From NCBI GenBank assembly GCA_942492115.1, contig CALODL010000033.1, positions 186,001-250,000 on the forward strand: a stretch of DNA of 64,000 nucleotides, given 5' to 3'. Position 1 is the stretch's first letter; the number at the start of each line of letters is the position of its first letter. This document shows positions 45,601 through 53,651 of this stretch, piece after piece. The DNA is from CALODL01 sp942492115 (lineage in GTDB: Bacteria > Planctomycetota > Phycisphaerae > UBA1845 > CAIVHJ01). Both the position numbers and the translations under genes were made by a program. The notes beneath the pieces are model-generated. The model did not search any database, was not told where the DNA came from, and was given only the letters and a program-made list of their open reading frames with translations.

Positions 45601-46401
45601 GCCAAGCCGGAAATGGCCAAGGCAACCGCCGCTCTCGGTAGCAAGAAGACCCTGCAACGTGTGCAGCAGTTTGCCGAACAGATCGCCGCTGACCAGACGG
45701 TGCGTGCTATCATGGCCATTCTGTTGGCCCTGATCACCATCGTTGTGTACATCGCGATCCGTTTCGGCGACGTCAACTTCGGACTCGCGGCCATCGTGGC
45801 ACTCGTACACGACGTGTCGATTTCACTGGGGGCGGTGGCGGCCAGCTACTATGTTGCCGGCGTTCTCGGGGCGAACAACTTCCTGTTGATCAACGATTTC
45901 AAGATCGATCTGCCGATGATTGGGGCCCTGTTGACCATTGTGGGGTACTCACTCAACGACACGATCGTCGTGTTCGACCGTATTCGTGAAAACCGCGGCA
46001 AGATGAAGGACGTCAATGAACGCATCATCAATCAAAGCATCAACCAGACGCTGTCCCGAACGCTACTGACATCCATCACGACCCTGTTGGCTGTTGTCGT
46101 CATGTACGTTTTCGGCGGTTCGGGCATCCACGGATTCAGCTTTGCGATGATCGTGGGCGTGCTGGTCGGAACCTACAGTTCCGTGGCGGTTGCGACACCG
46201 TTGGTACTCTATCCGCGGGTTCTGCGCTGGGTCATCAACATCATCGTGGCCGGCGTTCTGGTCGGGCTGATTCTGGCCGTCGAGCAGACCGAGATGCAGG
46301 TGCTGTTGTGGATCGCCCTGGGCGGATTCGCAGTGTTCACCGTCGCATCAGAGTTGCGTTCACGGTCCTCGCAAAGCCCGCGAGGTCTGGCGACCACTTG
46401 A
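42607..46401 (+). CDS. secDF: SecD-SecF fusion, protein translocase accessory subunit
   Basis: 1264 residues, a single chain joining SecD and SecF; it uses the proton gradient to pull exported proteins through SecYEG. ATG follows GAGGAG. SecD part: first helix (12-30), [15 protein letters not shown] (34-48) and the D4 motif [23 protein letters not shown] around 537. A second SecD-like/SecF half follows from about 650, with the SecF signature [19 protein letters not shown] around 1112. It is much longer than the two E. coli proteins together (about 940), because of a Glu/Ala-rich helical insertion at about 100-260 and another large soluble region at ~720-1000. Followed by a terminator. yajC sits 17 kb away. 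Confidence 0.93.
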   Translation: [1264 protein letters not shown]

Positions 46402-46472
46402 GGCCAGGTGAACCCAACATGACAGCCTGAGATCGGGCTCCAATTGCGTGGAGCGCGACCTGGATCGACTTT

Positions 46473-46518
46473 GCGGGCGGCAGGGCGGCGTAGTGCGTCT
46501 TGCCGCCCGCTGTCTTTT
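46473..46518 (+). terminator. Rho-independent terminator of secDF
   Basis: GCGGGCGGCA at 46473-46482 pairs perfectly with TGCCGCCCGC at 46501-46510, with an 18-base loop, followed by TGTCTTTT. It lies 72 bases after the stop. Confidence 0.75.
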
Positions 46519-46540
46519 GCGCGGATCAACTCGCTATAAT
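46512..46540 (+). promoter_or_regulatory. Promoter (perfect -10) for the small membrane protein pair
   Basis: TATAAT at 46535-46540. The -35 region 17 bases upstream (GTCTTT, 46512-46517) is weak and overlaps the tail of the secDF terminator. Expected transcription start is near 46547, about 100 bases before the first gene of the pair. Confidence 0.48.
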
Positions 46541-46645
46541 GTGGTTCGTTCACTGGCGGGACAGTCCCGTGGAAAGCGTCTTGTGCAATGACGATCAAGT
46601 TATTTCGGCCTCATGCGTGGCCACAGCACAGAAAGGGGGCAGCTT

Positions 46646-46927
46646 GTGGGAAACAAGCAATTCCTGATTCGGGCACTCGTACTGCTCAACGTGATCTTGC
46701 TCGGCGTACTGCTGGGCAGGATGGATGACACCAGCAATCAAGCCTTGGCCCAGACCCACGGCGGAGGGGGGGCGTACGCCGTCGGCTCTGCGCTGTACGA
46801 GGTTAGCGCGGATGCCGTATGGGTTCTGAACGCGCGCAATGGTGACCTGGCAGTTCTACTGGCGAATCAACAGAGCGGTCAGATGAGGTTCCTGGGAAAG
46901 CGTAATGTCGAGGATGATGCCCGATGA
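46646..46927 (+). CDS. Small membrane-anchored protein of unknown function (pair member 1)
   Basis: 93 residues from GTG 46646, which follows AAAGGGGGC; an ATG 11 codons upstream (46613) is also possible. One N-terminal membrane segment (ALVLLNVILLGVLLG) is followed by a Gly-rich linker and a ~45-residue soluble domain: AYAVGSALYEVSADAVWVLNARNGDLAVLLANQ. It ends by overlapping the next ATG (ATGA). Its soluble domain and that of the next gene have a similar pattern (hydrophobic strand, V-x-V-L/I-x-G/N, polar turn, L), suggesting paralogs. Function unknown; probably works as a pair. Confidence 0.68.
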   Translation: MGNKQFLIRALVLLNVILLGVLLGRMDDTSNQALAQTHGGGGAYAVGSALYEVSADAVWVLNARNGDLAVLLANQQSGQMRFLGKRNVEDDAR

Positions 46928-47235
46928 CCAAAGAAGATTTCAAAATCGGTTCACTGAGCCTCGTGGCGATGATGTTGTTTCTGACAATCGTGATCACCAC
47001 GTCGATGCACGTGCCAGGAGCGCAGGCAGCCAGTGGCATGTCGCAGGCGGGTCCCTATACGCTGTTCGTCGGCCAGGCGGGCGTCGGCTTTTCCCACGTG
47101 TACGTCATACACGGCAAGAAGGATAAGTTGTTGACCTACCGGCTCGAGCAGGGCACCGGCGCCATCAAACTCACTGATGTGATCGACCTGGGTGGAGGGA
47201 ACGATACCAAGAACAAGGGCGGGATGAAGCCCTGA
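46924..47235 (+). CDS. Small membrane-anchored protein of unknown function (pair member 2)
   Basis: 103 residues. N-terminal membrane segment (LSLVAMMLFLTIVITTSM), then a soluble part of ~55 residues with YTLFVGQAGVGFSHVYVIHGKKDKLLTYRLEQ. ATG overlaps the stop of member 1 by four bases, so translation is coupled. Slightly Lys-rich C-terminus. It looks like an extracytoplasmic domain of a single-pass protein. No family recognised. Confidence 0.7.
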   Translation: MTKEDFKIGSLSLVAMMLFLTIVITTSMHVPGAQAASGMSQAGPYTLFVGQAGVGFSHVYVIHGKKDKLLTYRLEQGTGAIKLTDVIDLGGGNDTKNKGGMKP

Positions 47236-47631
47236 GTGCAGCAGTGTAAAGCCGCGACTGGATACGCTCGCGGCGCTGATACTCTGCGATGATCTCGAGA
47301 AACCCGAATCTCGAATCCCGATCTCGATTGGCCCGCACGGTGGCCAGCAGAGGCCGGCAGTTCGTGATTCGGGTTTTCCTTGCGCTTGAATACAGCGTTG
47401 GGTTGATCGACGCGGCATTCTCGACGCATCAACCACATTTTGCGCCAGCAACGAACGGGAGTGCTCCATTATGGCGGGCCTTCCTGGTCCTGCGAAATGA
47501 GTTGCATGTTATGGGCGCGTTGTGACGTCATGCATACAATGGTATCTCCTCAATGAATGGGGCGGCAGGAGGTGGGGCGGACGCACTGGGGATGATCCGC
47601 TCCACGACGACCGGTACCGCGGGATACTCAC
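47236..47631. other. Intergenic stretch with small inverted repeat
   Basis: About 395 bases without a convincing gene; frames here are short and overlap nothing real. A 7-base inverted repeat (GGTTGAT at 47401-47407, ATCAACC at 47428-47434) with a 20-base spacer is the only local symmetry I see. No promoter with both boxes or T-tract terminator is evident. It may include the leader of the CRTAC gene. Confidence 0.4.
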
Positions 47632-49941
47632 ATGGCATCACAGCAGCGGACCCAACAGCATTGCGCTGCTGCCGGTCCATCACAACAACCCAATTCGGGT
47701 CGACATGGCTGGTTTCTAGGCATCCTGGGCATCCTGATCGGGGTCGGGTGGATCGGTTACAGCCACTTCGCTACTTCTACACCCACCGGTTCAGAACACG
47801 ACGAGCGTTTGCGAACCGAGTTCGAGTCGATTGCAGAGGACCTGGAATTGCGCGGGCCCGTCGAGTTCTTCGGCGTGAGGCTGGTCGACGATCTGGTGGC
47901 GCGGCTGCGCAATCCGGCTCTTGATCATCAGACGCGTGCGGAACTGCATCACCGTCTGGCGCGGATTTATCTCGAAGACGGTCAGGTCGACAAAGCCATC
48001 TCTACGATGACGCGGCTATTCGACTACCTCAAATCGATCGGGGCCAGGCCGACGCATCAGTTGTGGGGCACGCGCGCACTGGTCTATCTTCGACAAGCCG
48101 AGGTCGAGAACTGCGTCAAACGGCATAATGGTGAGTGCTGTATCTGGCCGCTGAAGGGCAAGGCGGTGCATGCCAACAAGATGCCTGCCCGGCGCGCCCG
48201 TGACTGCTACCTCGAGGCCCTGCGGCTCGATCCGGATAATCTCAGCTATCGCTGGTTACTCAACATTACATACATGGCGATGGGAGAGTATCCTCACGGT
48301 GTGCCCGCGGAGTTGCTCATCGAGCCGGGGCAGGGTGGTTTCGAGGTGGCGCTCGAGCCTTTCGTTGATATCGCGCCGCAGCTGGGCGTCGATACGTTCA
48401 ACCGATGCGGGGGGGCAATCGTGGAGGACTTCGATGGCGACGGCTATCTCGATATCCTGTCCTCGACCATCGATCCACGAGGTCCCATGGTGTATTACCG
48501 CAATCTGGGGCCTGCCGGGTTCGCGGATCTGTCAGCTGCGTCACGCGTGGACGATCAACTGGGGGGGCTGAATTGCATCGCAGGTGATTACGACAACGAT
48601 GGTGACATCGATGTTCTGGTCCTGCGGGGTGCGTGGTTCATGGGCAGTGGCCAGATTCGCAATTCACTGCTGCGCAATGATGGCTCTGGATCGTTCACGG
48701 ACGTCACGCACGAGGCAGGGCTCGCAGAGCCCGCGTGCCCTACCCAGGCTGCAGCATGGGCAGACTTGGACAATGATGGCGATCTGGACCTGTATATTGG
48801 GAACGAATCCAGGCGCGAGTTCCACGATGAACCCTTGTACTTTCCGTCCCAATATTACGTCAACAATGGTGATGGGACCTTCACGGAGAATGCGGAACAG
48901 GCCGGCGTGACCAATAATCGAATGTGTAAAGGCGTGACCGCTGGCGATTATGATAATGACGGTGATGTTGATCTGTACCTGTCCAATATCGGCCGTAACA
49001 GGCTGTATCGCAACAACAGCGATGGGACCTTTACGGACGTTGCACCGGACCTCGGTGTGGTCGAACCACACGAACGCAGCTTTGCGCCGTGGTTCTTCGA
49101 TTTCAACAACGACGGATGGCTGGACTTGTTCGTATCGGCATACGATGCCAGCACCGCCGACGTGGCCGCCGACTATCTGGGGTTGACCCATTCGGCGACG
49201 GACCCGAGTCTATATCGGAACAACGGTGATGGCACGTTTACGGACGTCACGGTCCAATATGAGCTGAACCATCCCTACCTGCCCATGGGTGCCAATTTCG
49301 GTGATATCGACAACGATGGCTTTCTCGATATCTACTTGACGACCGGTGCACCTGACTACCGTACTTTGATGCCCAATGTCATGTTGCGTAATGACCGTGG
49401 CCTGCGGTTTGAGGATGTCACGACAGCGACCGGATTGGGCCATCTGCAAAAGGGCCATGGCGTCGCCTTTGCGGACATCGACAACGATGGTGATCAGGAC
49501 ATCTATCATCAATTGGGTGGTTTCTTTCGCGGTGATCAGTTCAACAACGCCCTGTTCCTCAATCCGGGAAATGACAACCATTTCGTGAGCCTGCGGCTGG
49601 TCGGTGTGGACAGCAACCGCCCCGCTTTTGGCGCCCGCATCAAACTGGTCCTCGAAACGCCTTCAGGTTCGCGCGAGGTCCATCGCGCCGTCGGGACGGT
49701 GAGCAGCTTTGGCGGATCTCCATTTCGGCAGGACATCGGCCTGGGCTCTGCGACGCGCATCGAACGCCTCGAGATCGACTGGCCGGCGTCCGGCCTGCAT
49801 CAGGTGTTCACGGACATTCCACTGGATTCCATGCTGCGGATCATCGAGGGCGCGGCGACCTGGGAGCCGGTCTCCGCACCCGGCTACGACCTGGGCAAGG
49901 TCATGCCCGTGCCACGCAATTCAGCACCCGAGTTGGGTTGA
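47632..49941 (+). CDS. CRTAC1-type FG-GAP/ASPIC protein with N-terminal TPR
   Basis: 769 residues. A single membrane segment at about 27-45 (WFLGILGILIGVGWIGYSHF), then TPR-like helices (about 100-215), then a seven-blade-type propeller made of FG-GAP/VCBS repeats with Ca-binding DxDxDG loops (DFDGDGYLDI, DYDNDGDIDV, DLDNDGDLDLYI, DYDNDGDVDLYL, DFNNDGWLDLFV, DIDNDGFLDIYL, DIDNDGDQDIYH), and a C-terminal ASPIC/UnbV domain (about 650-735; RLVGVDSNRPAFGARIKL, then SFGGSPFRQDIGLGSATRIERLEIDWP). Membrane-anchored with the propeller outside. Such proteins are abundant in planctomycetes; functions are poorly known. A gap in the repeats is filled by Cys residues (CCIW) near residue 170. Confidence 0.88.
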   Translation: MASQQRTQQHCAAAGPSQQPNSGRHGWFLGILGILIGVGWIGYSHFATSTPTGSEHDERLRTEFESIAEDLELRGPVEFFGVRLVDDLVARLRNPALDHQTRAELHHRLARIYLEDGQVDKAISTMTRLFDYLKSIGARPTHQLWGTRALVYLRQAEVENCVKRHNGECCIWPLKGKAVHANKMPARRARDCYLEALRLDPDNLSYRWLLNITYMAMGEYPHGVPAELLIEPGQGGFEVALEPFVDIAPQLGVDTFNRCGGAIVEDFDGDGYLDILSSTIDPRGPMVYYRNLGPAGFADLSAASRVDDQLGGLNCIAGDYDNDGDIDVLVLRGAWFMGSGQIRNSLLRNDGSGSFTDVTHEAGLAEPACPTQAAAWADLDNDGDLDLYIGNESRREFHDEPLYFPSQYYVNNGDGTFTENAEQAGVTNNRMCKGVTAGDYDNDGDVDLYLSNIGRNRLYRNNSDGTFTDVAPDLGVVEPHERSFAPWFFDFNNDGWLDLFVSAYDASTADVAADYLGLTHSATDPSLYRNNGDGTFTDVTVQYELNHPYLPMGANFGDIDNDGFLDIYLTTGAPDYRTLMPNVMLRNDRGLRFEDVTTATGLGHLQKGHGVAFADIDNDGDQDIYHQLGGFFRGDQFNNALFLNPGNDNHFVSLRLVGVDSNRPAFGARIKLVLETPSGSREVHRAVGTVSSFGGSPFRQDIGLGSATRIERLEIDWPASGLHQVFTDIPLDSMLRIIEGAATWEPVSAPGYDLGKVMPVPRNSAPELG

Positions 49942-50009
49942 CCTTTGGGTCAATGCCCGTTTCCCAACGCGGAGCGTTCAAACGCCCTCCCTATGTCCGA
50001 TAATGTATC

Positions 50010-50113
50010 TTCTGTTGAATTCGCCTCGAGCGTCTGAGAAGGCATCGATTTCCGCTTCAACGCACACATCACCCCACAGTACGGTGTGCGGTTCGCCGGT
50101 TCTGTTGAATTCG
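50010..50113 (+). repeat. 14-base direct repeat upstream of GT2
   Basis: TTCTGTTGAATTCG occurs at 50010-50023 and at 50100-50113, 90 bases apart, in the 266-base gap before the glycosyltransferase gene. A 14-base exact repeat at this distance is unlikely by chance. Each contains the palindrome GAATTC. It might be an operator pair or a trace of a small duplication. Confidence 0.55.
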
Positions 50114-50207
50114 TGCGTGCGCGACCGAGTCCGACACGCCAGACATCCGTGGTTACACACAAGTGCGCAGCATCAGGCCGGGTCCGTTCCATGCCGATAA
50201 CACCGAC

Positions 50208-51131
50208 ATGAATCCAGACTCGGTTGTTCCGCTCATTTCCGTGATCATCCCCGCGTACAACTCCGCGCGGTTCATTCGCGAATGTGTCGACAGCGTGCTG
50301 GCCCAGACGCGGACGGATTTCGAGGTCATCGTTGTTGACGACGGTTCGACTGACGAGACTCGCACGATCCTCGGCGAGTACGGCAACCGCGTGCAAGTGC
50401 TCGCCGGCGCTCACCGTGGAAACGCCGCGGCACGCAATCGCGGCTGGCGCGCGGCACATGGCTTGTGGGTCTGTTTTCTCGATTCGGATGATCGGTGGGC
50501 GCCCGACAAGCTGCAGCGCCAATTGGACGACATCGCCAGACACCCCGGCACCGAGGTCCATTTTCCACAGGCGACGTGGTTCAACGATGACGGCCCGATC
50601 CGCCCCCTGCCAGCCGGCCCCGAAACGCGGGACGGGTTGTGGCCGCAACTGGCCCGCATGCAACCATTCGGTTCCAGTTTGTCGGGTGTCATGGTCAGGC
50701 GTGCATGCCTCGAGCGCGTCGACGGATTCGATGAGAATCTGAAGCTATCCGTCGATTGGGACATGTGGATCCGCCTGGCCGATTGCTCCGAGCTTCGCTG
50801 GTGCGCTGACCCGACTGTCCATGTCCGCCTGCACGAGCATAATGCGAATCGTAACGATGCGGTCCGCTTGAGCATGTACCTGCAGTGCTTGCGCAAGCAT
50901 CGCCGACTGTTCGTTCGACGTGGAATGCGACATGCGTGGACGGCGTCCTATGGTGACCGTCTCATGCGCCTCGGCCGCCACCACCTCAAACACGAGCGCT
51001 GGGCGCCGGCCGTGGCGGCCCTATGGTCGTCGTTACGCTACGGTCGGATACGCACCATACCTGCGAAAGCGAAGTTGCTGGTCGAAGGCAGCCTGGGGAT
51101 GGCTGGCCTGGTTCGCGAACGCTCGGTCTGA
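50208..51131 (+). CDS. GT2-family glycosyltransferase
   Basis: 307 residues from ATG 50208 (the open frame begins with GTG 50163). GT2 fold: ISVIIPAYNSARFIRECVDSVLAQT, VVDDGSTDETRTIL, a conserved GNAAARNRGW segment, and the LDSDDRWAPDKLQRQ (DXD in D-S-D), followed by the acceptor region with DWDMWIRL (the ED/WD-type catalytic base). No membrane segment; cytoplasmic. It probably adds a sugar to an envelope glycan. Donor, acceptor and the neighbouring genes do not define it further. Confidence 0.85.
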   Translation: MNPDSVVPLISVIIPAYNSARFIRECVDSVLAQTRTDFEVIVVDDGSTDETRTILGEYGNRVQVLAGAHRGNAAARNRGWRAAHGLWVCFLDSDDRWAPDKLQRQLDDIARHPGTEVHFPQATWFNDDGPIRPLPAGPETRDGLWPQLARMQPFGSSLSGVMVRRACLERVDGFDENLKLSVDWDMWIRLADCSELRWCADPTVHVRLHEHNANRNDAVRLSMYLQCLRKHRRLFVRRGMRHAWTASYGDRLMRLGRHHLKHERWAPAVAALWSSLRYGRIRTIPAKAKLLVEGSLGMAGLVRERSV

Positions 51132-51163
51132 GTACTGCGCGGGAGCGATAACGCGCTGCCTGG

Positions 51164-51892
51164 TCAGACCGGTCCGAGGGCTCGACCATCGATCGTGCCC
51201 GGCTCTTTCCAGAACTGCCGTTGTCCTTCGATCCAGAACCGCTGAGCTACGGGTGCGGCAATGACGATGCTCTCGTCGCGGATCACGGAATCAATCTGCA
51301 GTAGTCGCAACACATTGATGAACGCCAGTTTGTCGAACCGCGCATGCGAATCACCCGGTCGCGGAGGGACGTCCAGGCGTCGAAGTTCCTGTGAGAAAGC
51401 CGATTCCAGTGTCGACGGTGGTGGACTCGGCGGGAAGTGCTCGGCGTTGGGCTTGCGCACCAGGTACGGTTCGATCGACTCCGGCTGCAGCCAGGCCAAC
51501 TGGTTTGCCAGGAGGTCCGCCCGCCCCTTCCATTCAGCCGGGTCCTGCACTTGGGTGGTCCATGGGTCGAGACAGAAGCGATCGAGCACGTGGCCCTGGA
51601 CGAAGAGTTCGTACCCCCAGCTACCGGCCTCGTCGACCCATGTCAACAGGGCCGGTCGCGCGAGTCGTTTCGTGATTGCGGCCAGGGCCCCGCGGCGCAA
51701 GCGCCATTCCACACCGTGCCCGAGGTCGACAACGACCCAGTCGTTGTGCCGAACATGGATCGTACTGCGCCACTCGGCATCGCCCTCGTCGACCAGCGGG
51801 TGGCCTGCGGTCGCATAGAATTCGGCCATGCACTCGAAGATGCTTTCGGCTTCGACCGCATGAAACAGGTTGAGATCACGGGACATGCTCAT
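51164..51892 (-). CDS. Conserved-looking protein of unknown function downstream of ruvB
   Basis: 242 residues, starting MSMSRDLN (either Met1 or Met3). It is only nine bases downstream of ruvB and probably in the same operon. Predominantly mixed alpha/beta, with WRSTIHVRHNDWVVVDLG and SWGYELFVQGHVLDRFCLDP, no signal or membrane segment. I recognise no family. It may share a regulatory link to Holliday-junction processing only through its position. The C-terminal part has a Pro-rich linker followed by a second small domain. Confidence 0.65.
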   Translation of the reverse strand: MSMSRDLNLFHAVEAESIFECMAEFYATAGHPLVDEGDAEWRSTIHVRHNDWVVVDLGHGVEWRLRRGALAAITKRLARPALLTWVDEAGSWGYELFVQGHVLDRFCLDPWTTQVQDPAEWKGRADLLANQLAWLQPESIEPYLVRKPNAEHFPPSPPPSTLESAFSQELRRLDVPPRPGDSHARFDKLAFINVLRLLQIDSVIRDESIVIAAPVAQRFWIEGQRQFWKEPGTIDGRALGPV

Positions 51893-51901
51893 GGTGAATG
51901 A

Positions 51902-52939
51902 TCATTCAAAGAGTGAGGCGGTTTCCACAGGGGGCTCGGGCGGCGTCAAACCAAGATGTTCGTAGGCGCGCCGGGTTGCCTGCCGTCCCTGACGCGTGCG
52001 GACGACGAAGCCCAATTGCAGCAGGTACGGCTCGACGACATCCTCGAGTGTGTCGCGCTCTTCACCGAGACTGGCGGCGAGGGCCTCGATTCCCGCCGGC
52101 CCCCCACGATAGGTCTCGATCAGAACGCGCAAGAACGTGCGATCGAGGTCGTCGAGGCCCAGGGCGTCGATACGCTGGATCTCGAGGGCCTGGTTGACGA
52201 TATCGGCATCGAGCTTCCCGTCGGCCCGCACCTGGGCATAGTCGCGAACGCGGCGTAGCAGACGGTTGGCCACGCGCGGCGTACCACGGCTGCGGCTGGC
52301 TACGACAGCCAGTTCCTCCGGACCGGCGGGGACTCCCAGTTTCTGGGCAGAGGTCGACAGAATGTCGGTCAGGTCGGTTTCGTCATAGAATTCGAGATGG
52401 TAGCGGAGGCCGAAGCGATCGCGCATGGCGGCAGACAGCAGCCCTGCACGTGTTGTTGCGCCAATGAGCGTGAAACGCTTGAGTGCGAAACTGACCGTGC
52501 GCCCACCAACACCGCCTTCAATGGTGTAATCGACCCGATAGTCCTCCATTGCCGGGTACAGAAACTCCTCGACGACTTTGGGCAGACGGTGGATCTCGTC
52601 GATGAACAGCACTTCGCCATTCTCGAGATTGGTCAGCACGCTCATGAGATCGGCGGTCTTGCTGAGCACCGGCCCGGAGGTCACGCGAACCGGCCGAGGG
52701 CTCATTTCATTGGCGATCACATAGGCCAGTGTCGTCTTGCCCAAACCCGGTGGTCCGTCGAGCAGGACATGCTCGAGCGGCTCGCGCCGCTGGCGTGCCG
52801 CATCCATTGCGATGGCCAACTGCTCGATGACCTGGCGCTGGCCGACCATGTCGCAGAGCATTTGTGGGCGCAGGCTGACACCGACGCAGTCTTCGTCCCG
52901 CGCTTGGGTCTCAGGTGCCGTGATTCGTTCGCGGGCCAT
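51902..52939 (-). CDS. ruvB: Holliday junction branch migration DNA helicase RuvB
   Basis: 345 residues. AAA+ ATPase that drives branch migration with RuvA. Walker A DGPPGLGKTT (61-70), Walker B in LFIDEIHRL, sensor 1 in TLIGATTRAGLLS, sensor 2 (Arg finger region) in SRGTPRVANRLLRRVRDYA, and the C-terminal winged helix ending EPYLLQLGFVVRTRQGRQATRRAYEHL. ATG start; 79 bases separate it from ruvA. Order ruvC-ruvA-ruvB in the transcription direction. Confidence 0.97.
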   Translation of the reverse strand: MARERITAPETQARDEDCVGVSLRPQMLCDMVGQRQVIEQLAIAMDAARQRREPLEHVLLDGPPGLGKTTLAYVIANEMSPRPVRVTSGPVLSKTADLMSVLTNLENGEVLFIDEIHRLPKVVEEFLYPAMEDYRVDYTIEGGVGGRTVSFALKRFTLIGATTRAGLLSAAMRDRFGLRYHLEFYDETDLTDILSTSAQKLGVPAGPEELAVVASRSRGTPRVANRLLRRVRDYAQVRADGKLDADIVNQALEIQRIDALGLDDLDRTFLRVLIETYRGGPAGIEALAASLGEERDTLEDVVEPYLLQLGFVVRTRQGRQATRRAYEHLGLTPPEPPVETASLFE

Positions 52940-53018
52940 TATTACCTCGCTGCTGCATTGTGGTGCGCAAGCGGTGAGCGGGGTCGGACCATTGAATCAT
53001 CAGGGATTCTGGTGCTGC

Positions 53019-53651
53019 TCATGCCTCACTTCCTGCTTTCAGTTTATAACACGCACGTACCCACTCCTCTGCGCTGCCGATGTCGGGATGGAGCTGTGCG
53101 CTGCGGGCCATCCACCGCTCGACCTCACTGCGATTATCCCCCCAGGCGACCATGACCTCGAGAGCATCCTGCTGTGAGTCGGACAACGCGACCTGCGCCG
53201 GAACGGCGACCTGCACGGTGCCGGTGGCAAACTCATCGATCTTGCCCCGAAGTTCGGCCACGATCATCGAGGCCGCCCGGGCACCGATCCCTGGCAGGCT
53301 GGTCAGGGCTTTGGTGTCTCCTGCGGTGATCCAGCCTGCGATGCGTGTCATGGGTTCCGAGAGGGCTTTGAGGGCCTTGCGCGGTCCGAAGCCCTTGACC
53401 CCTACGAATCGATTGAAGAAGGCCCGGTCTTCTTTGTGCATGAAACCGACGATGCGCGGAACGAAGTGCCCGGTGTTTGCGCTGCCTTCGAAGAACTCAA
53501 GGGTGTGCAGGGTCACGGTTCTTCCGCGGCTGGCGGCCAGCTCACCGACCGCGTATCCCGGAATGAGGATCTCGTGGGCCACGCCGTCACGTTCGATCGT
53601 GACCGCGTGGGGATCGATCTCGGACACGATGCCGCTGATACGGACGATCAT
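53019..53651 (-). CDS. ruvA: Holliday junction DNA helicase subunit RuvA
   Basis: 210 residues from ATG 53651, which overlaps the ruvC stop by four bases; the longer frame is spurious. RuvA binds the four-way junction and loads RuvB. Domain I starts MIVRISGIVSEIDPHAVTIERDGVAHEILIP; the two helix-hairpin-helix motifs appear in FVGVKGFGPRKALKAL and LTSLPGIGARAASMIVAEL; the C-terminal RuvB-binding domain (EVMVAWGDNRSEVERWMARS) is degenerate but present. Length is typical (about 200). Confidence 0.94.
   Translation of the reverse strand: MIVRISGIVSEIDPHAVTIERDGVAHEILIPGYAVGELAASRGRTVTLHTLEFFEGSANTGHFVPRIVGFMHKEDRAFFNRFVGVKGFGPRKALKALSEPMTRIAGWITAGDTKALTSLPGIGARAASMIVAELRGKIDEFATGTVQVAVPAQVALSDSQQDALEVMVAWGDNRSEVERWMARSAQLHPDIGSAEEWVRACYKLKAGSEA

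Noticed and set aside
47236..47631. Structured RNA or riboswitch
   Set aside because: Only a 7-base inverted repeat is visible; no conserved RNA motif recognised.
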